From Rhodanobacter sp. (GTDB taxonomy: Bacteria; Pseudomonadota; Gammaproteobacteria; Xanthomonadales; Rhodanobacteraceae): a stretch of DNA of 64,000 nt. Of this stretch, positions 29,268 to 37,500 are shown in pieces. The DNA lies in the NCBI GenBank assembly GCA_004298505.1, contig SCRO01000025.1, forward strand, positions 1-64,000, in the 5' to 3' direction. The position numbers and the translations under genes were made by a program. The notes below the pieces were generated by a model. It did not search any database and was not told the DNA's origin. It saw only the letters and a list, made by a program, of their open reading frames with translations. Each line of letters starts with the position of its first letter. Position 1 is the stretch's first letter.

Positions 29268-30034
29268 AAGTCATGAACACGCGGCCTGCCGTGGCTGCCG
29301 CGATCGACCCAGCCCAGTTGCTTGCGCAGTCGCTCGAAGATGCGGTGGACCTGACGGTCGCCAACCGGTTCCCCGAGCAACTGCCCACGCGTGGTGATGA
29401 AGAACGACGCGTTGGGCGTCGTGCGCACATGGCGAGCTCGCTGCGTCCGGTAGCGTGCCAGCGCCTTGACCGCGCTCGGGTGCAGTGGCACCCGTCGGGA
29501 CTTGCCGAACTTGCTCTGACGGATCGTCAGCGCCTCGGCCTTCAGGTCCACGTCGGCGTCCTGCAGGCCGATCGCCTCTGAGATGCGCAGTCCCGTGCAA
29601 GCGATCAGGCCGAACAGCGTCTCGATCACCGCCGACCGCAGACCGCCCGGTGGCCCAAGCTTCCGGGCTGCAGCCAGCAGTTCGACAATCTCCTGCTCGC
29701 GATAGATGTGCGGTGACATGCGGCCAGGAACGCGGCCGAAGACAGCTTCGTCTGGTACTTCGGTGGCCGGTTCGAACTGCCGCAGCCAGGTCGTGAACGG
29801 GCGCAACATCTTCAGCCGACGCGCCGAAGTGGCGCGGTCGCCGCGGCCACCCTTGGCCTGGCGTGCCCAAGCGGCCATCCGATCGACTGTCAGCGGACCT
29901 TGGTGACCGGCATCGGCGACGTCCCGGGCGAAGCGCGCCAGTCCGTAAGCCATGCTGCTGAGTTTGAAGCCGAGACGCCGCCGCTCGGCCAGATACTGCT
30001 CAACTCTGACCTGCAAGCTAACTGGGGTGCTCAT
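29261..30034 (-). pseudogene. ritB: outer ritB, 5' part (258 residues)
   Basis: It encodes the N-terminal core-binding domain and most of the catalytic domain: R in CTGLRISEAIGL, K in QSKFGKSRRVPLH, and RVHDLRH, where the inner element interrupts it. Past that point the frame reads 17 element-encoded residues to a stop at 29207, so a truncated protein without the Tyr nucleophile is possible. The ATG at 30034 overlaps the ritA stop. The missing end is at 25610-25810. Confidence 0.9.
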
Positions 30035-31284
30035 GCTGCACTCCCGGGCCACGGCAGTGCGACGCCGGCCAACGCGCCGTGGTCAAGCTTGGCGTAGATA
30101 AGCGAGGTGTTGAGCGACCGGTGCCGCAGTACGTCAGCTACTTCCTTGATCGAGCCACCCTGGTTGACGATCTGACAGGCCAGCGTGTGACGCAGAGCAT
30201 GCGAACGCCCATGGGGGATACCCACGCGCCGGAATGCATCGCGCACGACACGCCGAATGGCGTCTACGCCGATGGGTTCGTCATGTGGCGCGAGGTGACG
30301 CACGAACACCGCCCCGTCGCTGGTCTTGGGGCGCTCGTGGCGGATGTAGTCCTCCAGCGCTTGGCCGGTGACTGCCAGCAATGGCAGCACGTCTTGGCGC
30401 CGCGCCTTCGTGTACTTGAGCGTGATGATGCCTAAGCGCCAATCGATGTCAGCCAGTTGCAGTCGGTTGATCTCGATGCTGCGCAGACCCAGGTCGAGCG
30501 CCAGGCGAACGACGGCGTAACCACGTCGAGGTGACCGAAGGACCGCCGTGAAGGAACTCAGCAACCGATCCACTTCCTCAGGCTTGAGGCTGCGAGGCAA
30601 CGGCGCGAGGCTCCAGTGTGCGGGGGATGCGATGACGGCCAGCAGCGGTTGCACCGCGTCGCCGCAAGTCGCGCGGTAACGCAGGTACGCGCGCAACGTG
30701 GCCGCGATCGTGATGGCGTTGCTGATGGTGCTGAGCGAGTCCAGTTGATCGGCGATGAACCGGCGTAGGTCCTCGGTCTGCAGCTCGCCAAAAGCGACTG
30801 GCCGACCTGCGAACTTCGCCACCAGCAGCCGTTCGATAATGCACAAACGACTACGACGCGTTCCGACCGACAGGCCCCGCGCGCCACTCATGTGGGCGTC
30901 GTAACGGTGGAGCTCATCGGCGATCGGGCCTGCTGGTGCTGGTAGCTGCGCGATGACATGCCCCGCGCGCAACATTGTCAGCAGGGACATGAGCGCCGCA
31001 TGTATCTCGCGTGGTGCGCGCAGTCCGCCACCGGGACAGTCGCAGCGCGGCAGGTGGTCGCGCAGAAACTGCTCAACGCAGCCTTCGTCGAGCAGGCCCA
31101 CCGGAAGGCGACACATCGACATCCAGTGAGCAAAGTGCGCCACGCTACTCAAGCAGCGGGCTGAAGTGTTGGTCGCATAGTCGCCGCGCCTGAGCCGCGC
31201 GACGTACGCCGGAACGTGAGCAGCCAGTGGGCCTTCGAGCAGCCAGGCTCGAACCGTGAGGGGCAACGCAGGAATCTTGGTCAT
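30031..31284 (-). CDS. ritA: Tyrosine recombinase RitA of outer element
   Basis: This 417-residue recombinase has an extended N-terminal region and a catalytic domain with R in DLGLRSIEINRL, K in KYTKARRQDVLPL, HxxR in SHALRHTLACQIV, H in VLRHRSLNTSLIY, and the Tyr nucleophile; it ends ALPWPGSAA, like the inner RitA. MTKIPALPL at 31284 is chosen because GGAGA lies five bases upstream; the frame continues 30 codons further upstream without a likely start. It appears intact. Confidence 0.88.
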   Translation of the reverse strand: MTKIPALPLTVRAWLLEGPLAAHVPAYVARLRRGDYATNTSARCLSSVAHFAHWMSMCRLPVGLLDEGCVEQFLRDHLPRCDCPGGGLRAPREIHAALMSLLTMLRAGHVIAQLPAPAGPIADELHRYDAHMSGARGLSVGTRRSRLCIIERLLVAKFAGRPVAFGELQTEDLRRFIADQLDSLSTISNAITIAATLRAYLRYRATCGDAVQPLLAVIASPAHWSLAPLPRSLKPEEVDRLLSSFTAVLRSPRRGYAVVRLALDLGLRSIEINRLQLADIDWRLGIITLKYTKARRQDVLPLLAVTGQALEDYIRHERPKTSDGAVFVRHLAPHDEPIGVDAIRRVVRDAFRRVGIPHGRSHALRHTLACQIVNQGGSIKEVADVLRHRSLNTSLIYAKLDHGALAGVALPWPGSAA

Positions 31285-31397
31285 GACGGTCTCCAGAAGT
31301 GGAACCGTCAGTGCTGCCCGAGCAGCGAAATTATGTCCAGCGCCGTGCGCCGTCACGCCTCGGATCACAAGCATTGGCGCGGCCTGCCGGCTTACGT

Positions 31398-31440
31398 CAC
31401 CCCAGAGCTTCTCATAACTGGAGACTTCTCATAATGGCCG
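31398..31440 (-). repeat. outer RIT inverted repeat, right
   Basis: Inverse partner of 24491-24533, with three substitutions in 43 bases. It ends in GGCCG (31436-31440), which repeats the first five bases of the element at 24466. Confidence 0.88.
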
Positions 31441-31499
31441 AACTGAGACATTCGTGACCGTGCAAAACCCGGGCCGAAGCCGGCTCTCTTGCGCTTCCG

Positions 31500-31825
31500 C
31501 TTTCGCCGCCGCGCAGCGGTGGCGCACCGAGTGCGCGCCAGGATGGAGCGCTGCTCTACCCGGGGCCCCTGTGCGGCGGTGAGGTGGGGACGACAGGCCC
31601 CGCAGGGGGAATCGGCACGATGCCGATTCCTTTTCGCCAGCACAGGGATGTGCTGTCGAAAAGCCCGGCCCCGCCTCACGGACTTGCCGCCCAAGGCGAC
31701 GGCATGGATGCCGGAGTTGAGGCAACGCAGGAGCGGTTGCCCGATGGGCGGCAAGCGCCAAGTGGGGTGGCCTTCTCTGTTGGTTACTTATCTCTTGGCC
31801 ACGCAAGAGATAAGTAACTCGGGCC
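31500..31825 (-). repeat. dispersed repeat, copy B
   Basis: It is the inverse counterpart of 16483-16760. A perfect stem-loop GTTACTTATCTCTTG (31783-31797) pairs with 31804-31818 around GCCACG. Shared blocks include CCCGGGGCCCCTGTGCGG, TTTTCGCCAGCACAGGGATG, CTGTCGAAAAGCCCGGCCCC, GGCAAGCGCCAAG and GGGGTGGCC. This copy has about 45 extra bases in the middle. With copy A it brackets the accessory island in inverted orientation. Confidence 0.75.
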
Positions 31826-31959
31826 GCGAAGCGGCACGAAACGCTCTTGCTTTATTGCTCCAAGGGAACGCGGTCCAATTGGGCGGCCAAAGTTACCGAG
31901 CCCCAGACCGACCAGTCCTTCGGCGGTTGAAAACCGTTGAAATGACCAACGCGATCCCA

Positions 31960-32307
31960 TCACCCCAACCGCGCCCCATTCGCCACCGGCCGCTCCACCG
32001 TCGTAACCACCACCCCTTCATCGGTATGAAACCCAGTCAACAAGAACTGCGACCGAAACGGCCCAATCTGCTTCTCGGGAAAATTGATCACGCCCACGAT
32101 TTGTCGGCCGAGCAGGTCATCGGCCTGATACAACGCCGCAATCTGCGCACTGGTCTTGCGCTCGCCGTAGGGCCCGAAATCCACCCACACCTTCCATGCC
32201 GGCTTGCGTGCATCGGGAAACGCTTCCACCCGTGTCACCGTGCCGGCGACCAGCACGACCTTTTCGAAATCGCCCCACGTAATCTCGGGAATGGTTGCTG
32301 CGTTCAT
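31960..32307 (-). CDS. csaA: CsaA-type tRNA-binding protein
   Basis: The 115-residue protein is an EMAP/TRBP OB-fold domain like B. subtilis CsaA, which binds tRNA and has been proposed as an export chaperone. Typical blocks are TWGDFEKVVLVAGTVTRVE, FPDARKPAWKVWVDFG, KTSAQIAALY, and GVINFPEKQIGPFRSQFLL. The length is close to the family norm (110). The ATG at 32307 overlaps the stop of the upstream oxidoreductase gene; an in-frame upstream start would lie inside that gene. The two are probably co-transcribed. Confidence 0.85.
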   Translation of the reverse strand: MNAATIPEITWGDFEKVVLVAGTVTRVEAFPDARKPAWKVWVDFGPYGERKTSAQIAALYQADDLLGRQIVGVINFPEKQIGPFRSQFLLTGFHTDEGVVVTTVERPVANGARLG

Positions 32308-33584
32308 GCTTCCAGCCTCGTCTTCAGAATGTCCCGGCTTTGCTGCCACCAGTAGCTCGCCTGTGCAGCGAGGTATCCAAATGGACGATGGGTGCTGTCC
32401 AGTCCGTAGTCACTGAACTGCTTCCAACCGTCGTCGCCTTCGGCCAGCGCAGCGGCAAGCAATTCCCCGGCAGCGCAGGTGGGCGCCAATCCATGCCCAC
32501 CAAATGCCTGCGCCCACCACAGACCGTTGCCGTCGCCGCCGATCTGCGGCATCTGGTGCCGTGCATAGCTCATCAGGCCCGACCAGGCGTAATCAACCTT
32601 CACGCCAGCCAGTTGCGGAAACACCCGCAGCAGGTCCATTGTCAGCAACCGTTGCACGCCACGTGGCGAATGGTCAAACACCGAAATGCGTCCACCCCAC
32701 AGCAATCGGCTGTCCGGCAGCGCACGGTAATAGTCGAAGGCGAAGCGGCTGTCGTAGATTGCGGCGCGGGTACGCAGGCACTCGTCCAGGCGTGCTCCGA
32801 GCGGCTCGGTCACCATCACGCAGGTGGCAATCGGCAAGATGGCACGGTCGATCGGCCTGTGCAGTCGAGCCAGATAGCCGCCGCACGCCAGCACCACCTG
32901 GTCGGCAAGCACCTCACCCTGCGCAGTACGCACGCGCCAGCACGAGCCATCGCGCGTCAGGCTCAACGCACCACTGTTTTCATGGACGCGCACGCCCTGC
33001 GCGGTCGCTGCCGCAGCCAGGCCGAGCGCATAGTTCAGCGGATGCAGATGCAGTGCATCGCGCTCGTATAGGCCGCCGTGGTAACGCTCACTGCGAACCC
33101 GCGCGCGCAGTTCGGGCTCGGATAGATACTGCCAGTGCACACCATAGTGCTCGGCCAGCAAGGCCTGGCGCTCGCGCAACACGGCGGGGTCACGAAACCA
33201 GTTTGCCCAGATCACGCCTTCGTCGACCAGGTCACAGGCGATCTTGTAATCGGCAATGCGCTGGCGAGTCCGCCCCACCGCTTCGCTGGTGAGTTTGAAC
33301 AGCGCGCGCGCACGGGTTTCGCCCTGCTGACCGAGCAACGATTGCTCACCCAGCGAATAGCCGGCAAACACGAAACCGCCGTTGCGGCCCGACGCACCAA
33401 AGCCGAGCTGCTCGCGTTCCAGCAGCACCACGTCGCGCACGCCGCGCTCGGCCAGCGCAAGCGCCGTGTTCAGGCCCGCGAAGCCACCGCCGATGATCGC
33501 CACCTGCGCCCGTGTGGCACCTTCAAGCGGAGCCCACGCCGCATCTGGCGTGGCGGTGGCGCGATAGTAGGAAGAGGGGCTCAT
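32304..33584 (-). CDS. FAD-dependent amine/amino-acid oxidoreductase (DadA/PuuB-like)
   Basis: The protein (426 residues) belongs to the DAO family. The FAD-binding VAIIGGGFAGLNTALALAER is at residues 28-47, followed by GFGASGRNGGFV, which contacts the flavin. The C-terminal SGLMSYARHQMPQIG and QAFGGHGLAPTCAAGELLA blocks complete the FAD site and match gamma-glutamylputrescine oxidase-like members. Exact substrate is not determinable; polyamine derivatives or amino acids are the main options. It overlaps csaA by four bases. Confidence 0.85.
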   Translation of the reverse strand: MSPSSYYRATATPDAAWAPLEGATRAQVAIIGGGFAGLNTALALAERGVRDVVLLEREQLGFGASGRNGGFVFAGYSLGEQSLLGQQGETRARALFKLTSEAVGRTRQRIADYKIACDLVDEGVIWANWFRDPAVLRERQALLAEHYGVHWQYLSEPELRARVRSERYHGGLYERDALHLHPLNYALGLAAAATAQGVRVHENSGALSLTRDGSCWRVRTAQGEVLADQVVLACGGYLARLHRPIDRAILPIATCVMVTEPLGARLDECLRTRAAIYDSRFAFDYYRALPDSRLLWGGRISVFDHSPRGVQRLLTMDLLRVFPQLAGVKVDYAWSGLMSYARHQMPQIGGDGNGLWWAQAFGGHGLAPTCAAGELLAAALAEGDDGWKQFSDYGLDSTHRPFGYLAAQASYWWQQSRDILKTRLEA

Positions 33585-33690
33585 GCAGCAGCAACTCGCG
33601 CAGATGGCATCAACCGGCCCAGCATATTACCTGCCGAACGACACCGCAGGCGCTGCCCGACGGCCAGAAATCGCATGGGCCACCCCGGCG

Positions 33691-34566
33691 TCAGAGTGCG
33701 TTGAGAAAATCCCGCACAGTCGGCGCCAGGCTCGGATCCTGCATCGCCATGTGCATCGTGGCACGTACCAGGCCAGCCTTGTTGCCGCAATCGAAACGCG
33801 TGCCCTCGAAACGATATGCCAGCACCTTGCCGTGCTCTTTCAGCAAGGCCTCGATCGCGTCGGTAAGCTGGATTTCGCCGCCGGCGCCGGGCGTGGTCTG
33901 TTCCAGCAGGCTGAAGATGCGACTCGGCAGGACATAACGACCCACTACCGCCAGGTTTGACGGCGCGGCGGCCGGCTTCGGTTTCTCGACCATGTAGCGG
34001 ATGCGCGCGCTGCGCTCATCGACTGGTGTGGCATCGACAATGCCGTACTTGTCGGTCTCGTCGCGCGGCACCTCCTCTACCGCGATGACGCCGGCCTGCT
34101 GTGCGTCGGCCAGCTCCGCCATCTGCCGCAGCGCGCCCTTGCCTGCGCCGTTCCAGATGAGATCATCGGGCAGCACCACGCCGAACGGCTCGTCGCCTAC
34201 CACGGGTTTCGCGCAAAGCACGGCATGGCCCAGGCCAAGTGCCTCGGGCTGGGTCACGAAGACTGCCCGCACGTTCCGCGGCAAGGTGCCCTGCACCAGG
34301 GCCAGCAACTCGCCCTTGCCCTTCTCATGGAGCTTCGCCTCCAGCTCGTAGGCCTTGTCGAAGTAATCGGCAATCGCGTGCTTGTACCGGTTGGTGACAA
34401 AGATCAGGGTATCGGCCCCGGCATCCACCGCCTCGTCGACGGCGTACTGGATCAGCGGCTTGTCCAGCACCGGCAGCATTTCCTTAGCCACCACCTTGGT
34501 CGCGGGCAGGAAACGCGTGCCAAGTCCGGCCACGGGAAATACCACTTTGCGCAGGGGCTTGCTCAC
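33691..34566 (-). CDS. galU: UTP-glucose-1-phosphate uridylyltransferase
   Basis: GalU (291 residues) makes UDP-glucose from UTP and glucose-1-phosphate for polysaccharide and glycolipid synthesis. The nucleotide-binding VFPVAGLGTRFLPATK and KEMLPVLDKPLIQYAV near the start are diagnostic, as are FVTQPEALGLGHAVLCA and VEKPKP. The ATG overlaps the stop of the preceding epimerase/dehydratase gene by four bases (34563-34566), so it is part of a surface-sugar operon. Confidence 0.96.
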   Translation of the reverse strand: MSKPLRKVVFPVAGLGTRFLPATKVVAKEMLPVLDKPLIQYAVDEAVDAGADTLIFVTNRYKHAIADYFDKAYELEAKLHEKGKGELLALVQGTLPRNVRAVFVTQPEALGLGHAVLCAKPVVGDEPFGVVLPDDLIWNGAGKGALRQMAELADAQQAGVIAVEEVPRDETDKYGIVDATPVDERSARIRYMVEKPKPAAAPSNLAVVGRYVLPSRIFSLLEQTTPGAGGEIQLTDAIEALLKEHGKVLAYRFEGTRFDCGNKAGLVRATMHMAMQDPSLAPTVRDFLNAL

Positions 34567-36461
34567 TCATTGACCTCCGGGCTGGCGCGACGGATCGACA
34601 CCACGTTGGCCGGCTGTGACGATTCGCTCCAACGGAACGAAGGCAACAGACAGGATACGCAGCGGCGCAGTTCTTCCTCATTGAAGGCGTCGACGGCCTC
34701 GACCGTCTTGTTCAACAGTGCCTTCAGCAACTCCCACGACACCTCGCGGTGCTGCGCCAGGAAAATCTTGGCATGCTCGGTGGCGCTGTAATTTTCCAAC
34801 GGATGAAACAATTCCTCGAACAACTTCTCACCGGATCGCAGGCCGGTGTAGACGATCGGAATTTCGCTTCCAGGCTTCTTGCCGGCGAGTCGGATCATCT
34901 GCTCGGCCAGGTCGCGGATCTTGACCGGTTCGCCCATGTCCAGGGCGAAAATTTCGCCGCCCCTGCCAATGCTCGCCGTCTGCAGGATCAGCTGGCAAGC
35001 CTCGGGGATGGTCATGAAGTAACGCGAGATTTCCGGGTGAGTCACCGTCACCGGGCCACCTTCGCGGATCTGCCGGCGGAACAGCGGCACGACCGAACCG
35101 GCCGAATCCAGCACATTGCCGAATCGCACCGTCATGAACTGGGTGTCAGTCTGCGCGTTGAGGTTCTGGCAATAGATCTCGGCCACGCGCTTGCATGCGC
35201 CCATCACGCTGGTCGGATTGACCGCCTTGTCGGTGGAGATCAACACGAAACACGTCACCCCGACGGTACAAGCGGCATCGGCCACGGTGCGCGTACCCAG
35301 CACGTTGTTGCAGAACGCCGCGCGCAACTGCCCCTGCAGCATCGGCACATGCTTGTAGGCTGCCGCGTGGAACACCACTTGCGGCTGCGCTTCCGCGAAC
35401 AACTTGCGCATCGCCGTCTGGTCGCCACAGTTGGCCAGCACGCTCTCGAGAATCAGTTCCGGAAAGTCCGCGCGCAATTCCTGCGTGATCCGGTACAGGT
35501 TGTATTCGTTCATCTCGACCACGGTGAGCGACTGCGCGCCCAGGCGGGCAACCTGTCGGCACAACTCCGATCCGATCGAACCGCCACCGCCGGTCACCAG
35601 CACGCGACGCCCACTCAGCGTCTCGCGGATAGCACTCCAGTCCAGTTCCACTGCATCGCGACCGAGCAGATCCTCGATCGCCACTTCCTTGATCTGGTTC
35701 ATGTACGCCCGCCCTGCAACGACGTCCTCGAGCCGTGGCACGGTCCGGTAGGGCAAATCGGTACTGTCACATAGTGCCACCACCCGCCTCATCTCGGCCG
35801 TAGACGCGCTGGGCAAGGCGATAAGCAACATGTCCGCGGCCGCCGCGGGGGCCAGTTCCGGCAATTGATCGAATCGCCCTAGCACCGGATGACCGTTGAT
35901 GCTGGCACCACGCAGGCCGGGTTTGTCGTCGACGAAGCCGACCACGGTATAGCGGTTGTCACGACTCAGGTCGCGGGACAACACCTCGCCGGCACGATCG
36001 GCACCGACGATCAGCACCCGCTTGGCCCTTTGATCCTTCAGCAGTTCGTTGCGGCTGTCCTTCAAGTACCGGTAGATCAGTCGCGGGGCGCCCAGCAGCA
36101 CCGCCAGCAAACCCGGATAGAGCAACAGCACCGAGCGAGGTACGCCCAGCAGCCGGTTATAGAGAAACAGGCACAGAGCAATGGACAGCGCACCGATCAC
36201 TACGGCCCGCACGATATTCCACAGATCCGGCAGGCTGGCGAAACGCCACACGCTTCGATAGAGGCCGGTCCAGCGGAAAATCAAACCCTGCACCAGCAGC
36301 ACCACCGGAAATTCAAGCAGCTGGAAGCTGACGACTTCGTCAGGGCGCAGCGCATAACGCAGCCACTTGGCTATCCACCAGGCGATAGCCGTGACCAGCA
36401 GGTCGTGCAACACGACCGCGATGCGCGGATGGATGAAGGCGGCGGACTTACGCAGTGACAT
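34563..36461 (-). CDS. Membrane-bound NDP-sugar 4,6-dehydratase/epimerase (WbpM/CapD type)
   Basis: The 632-residue protein starts with about four membrane helices (residues 15-130), then a CoA-binding-like Rossmann domain (AKRVLIVGADRAGEVLSRDL), and a C-terminal extended SDR domain (LVTGGGGSIGSELCRQVARL). The active site reads STDKAVNPTSVMGACKRVAE: Met replaces Tyr before xxxK, as in WbpM-type UDP-GlcNAc 4,6-dehydratases. It prepares a deoxy-aminosugar nucleotide for O-antigen or capsule. It lies between a lipid-carrier sugar transferase and galU. Confidence 0.9.
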   Translation of the reverse strand: MSLRKSAAFIHPRIAVVLHDLLVTAIAWWIAKWLRYALRPDEVVSFQLLEFPVVLLVQGLIFRWTGLYRSVWRFASLPDLWNIVRAVVIGALSIALCLFLYNRLLGVPRSVLLLYPGLLAVLLGAPRLIYRYLKDSRNELLKDQRAKRVLIVGADRAGEVLSRDLSRDNRYTVVGFVDDKPGLRGASINGHPVLGRFDQLPELAPAAAADMLLIALPSASTAEMRRVVALCDSTDLPYRTVPRLEDVVAGRAYMNQIKEVAIEDLLGRDAVELDWSAIRETLSGRRVLVTGGGGSIGSELCRQVARLGAQSLTVVEMNEYNLYRITQELRADFPELILESVLANCGDQTAMRKLFAEAQPQVVFHAAAYKHVPMLQGQLRAAFCNNVLGTRTVADAACTVGVTCFVLISTDKAVNPTSVMGACKRVAEIYCQNLNAQTDTQFMTVRFGNVLDSAGSVVPLFRRQIREGGPVTVTHPEISRYFMTIPEACQLILQTASIGRGGEIFALDMGEPVKIRDLAEQMIRLAGKKPGSEIPIVYTGLRSGEKLFEELFHPLENYSATEHAKIFLAQHREVSWELLKALLNKTVEAVDAFNEEELRRCVSCLLPSFRWSESSQPANVVSIRRASPEVNE

Positions 36462-37500
36462 GGGGTGCCTTGCTCAGGGAGCGTCGCAGCAATCGACGTT
36501 TCAGGTACAGCCAGATAGTCGCCGCGCCCAGATAGGCGACCATGGTAATCGCCAATGCGGCGTGCAGATGACTCCAGGCCAACCAGGCGAGTGGCGCGGC
36601 CACAAGCAGGTTCCAGCCCAGGTAGGCGGCATCCACCCGCGCATGCGTTCCGCTACGCCGCGCCAACCATTGGTAGAGGTGCTCGCGATGGGCTGCATAC
36701 CAGCGTCGCCTATACCACATCCGCGTCAGCAGCGTCAGGCTGGCATCCACCACGAACGCAGAAGACAAGATCAGCGCCGGCCACAACAGCTCCGGATCGA
36801 CCTGCCACAGCATCGCACTGAACGCGAAAATCAGCAGACCCATGCTGCCGCTACCCACGTCACCCATAAAAACACGTGCCGGCGGGCGGTTGAAGCACCA
36901 AAAGCCCAGCGTTGAAACAGCCATGCAAGCCGCCACCAGGGCAAGCTCCGGTTGTGCTGCCGCCCACGCCAGCAGGGCCACGCCGACGCCGACGAAGATC
37001 CCCTGCTGCGCCAGCAGGCCGTCGATGCCATCCATGAAATTGTGCAGATTGATACTCCAGACACCGCCGCCCAGCAGCAAGGGCAGCCACCACCATCGCG
37101 TCCCTGTGGCAAGCAGGCTCAGCGCGAACAGGCCGGTTCCAAGCACCTGCGCACCCAGCCGCGGCAATACCGGCAAGGAACGATGATCGTCCCACCAGCC
37201 GGCCAGTGCGACCAGCACAAGCGCCACCCACAGGCCGCCTGGCACCGGATGCCACCATCCTTTTCCAGACAGACGCCAGCCCACCCCGAGCAGGTAAACC
37301 AGCATGGCCAGTACGATCCCGATACCGCCGCCGCGCGGGGTCGCGCGATAGTGCGAACGACGCTGTCCGGGTTGATCGAGCATGCCACGCCGATGCGCAT
37401 AACCGATTGCAACACGCACAATGACCAGGGTAATCGAGAAGCTGGCCAGCAACCATCCCATGGTCGTGAACATCGTCACGTCACTCGCCGGCGACGCCAT
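36448..37500 (-). CDS. Undecaprenyl-phosphate sugar-1-phosphate transferase (GT4/WecA-like)
   Basis: About 350 residues with roughly ten membrane helices. Family motifs are present: HYRATPRGGGIGI after the first helix, WWDDHRSLPVLPRL (Mg-binding Asp pair), NLHNFMDGIDGLLAQQG, and VFMGDVGSGSMGLL. Such enzymes start O-antigen or related glycans by loading a sugar phosphate on undecaprenyl phosphate at the inner membrane. The ATG at 37500 overlaps lapB by 20 bases; the ATG at 37473, just after the lapB stop, is an equally possible start. It overlaps the dehydratase by 14 bases. Confidence 0.9.
   Translation of the reverse strand: MASPASDVTMFTTMGWLLASFSITLVIVRVAIGYAHRRGMLDQPGQRRSHYRATPRGGGIGIVLAMLVYLLGVGWRLSGKGWWHPVPGGLWVALVLVALAGWWDDHRSLPVLPRLGAQVLGTGLFALSLLATGTRWWWLPLLLGGGVWSINLHNFMDGIDGLLAQQGIFVGVGVALLAWAAAQPELALVAACMAVSTLGFWCFNRPPARVFMGDVGSGSMGLLIFAFSAMLWQVDPELLWPALILSSAFVVDASLTLLTRMWYRRRWYAAHREHLYQWLARRSGTHARVDAAYLGWNLLVAAPLAWLAWSHLHAALAITMVAYLGAATIWLYLKRRLLRRSLSKAPHVTA

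Larger units (their letters stand above)
24466..31440 (-). mobile_element. outer RIT (recombinase-in-trio) element, interrupted
   Basis: Three tyrosine-recombinase genes on the minus strand (ritA 30031-31284, ritB in two pieces, ritC 24601-25617) overlap at their ends and lie between 43-bp inverted repeats (24491-24533 and 31398-31440, 40 of 43 identical). This is the RIT element plan. GGCCG stands as a direct repeat at both outer borders (24466-24470 and 31436-31440). A perfect 30-base palindrome overlaps the left repeat. Another RIT element (25811-29267) splits ritB. Without it the element would be about 3520 bp. Confidence 0.88.

Noticed and set aside
24491-31440. The four 43-bp repeats as a CRISPR or integron attC array
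   Set aside because: They occur as two inverted pairs at element ends, not as a regular direct array, and no cas or integron integrase genes are present.
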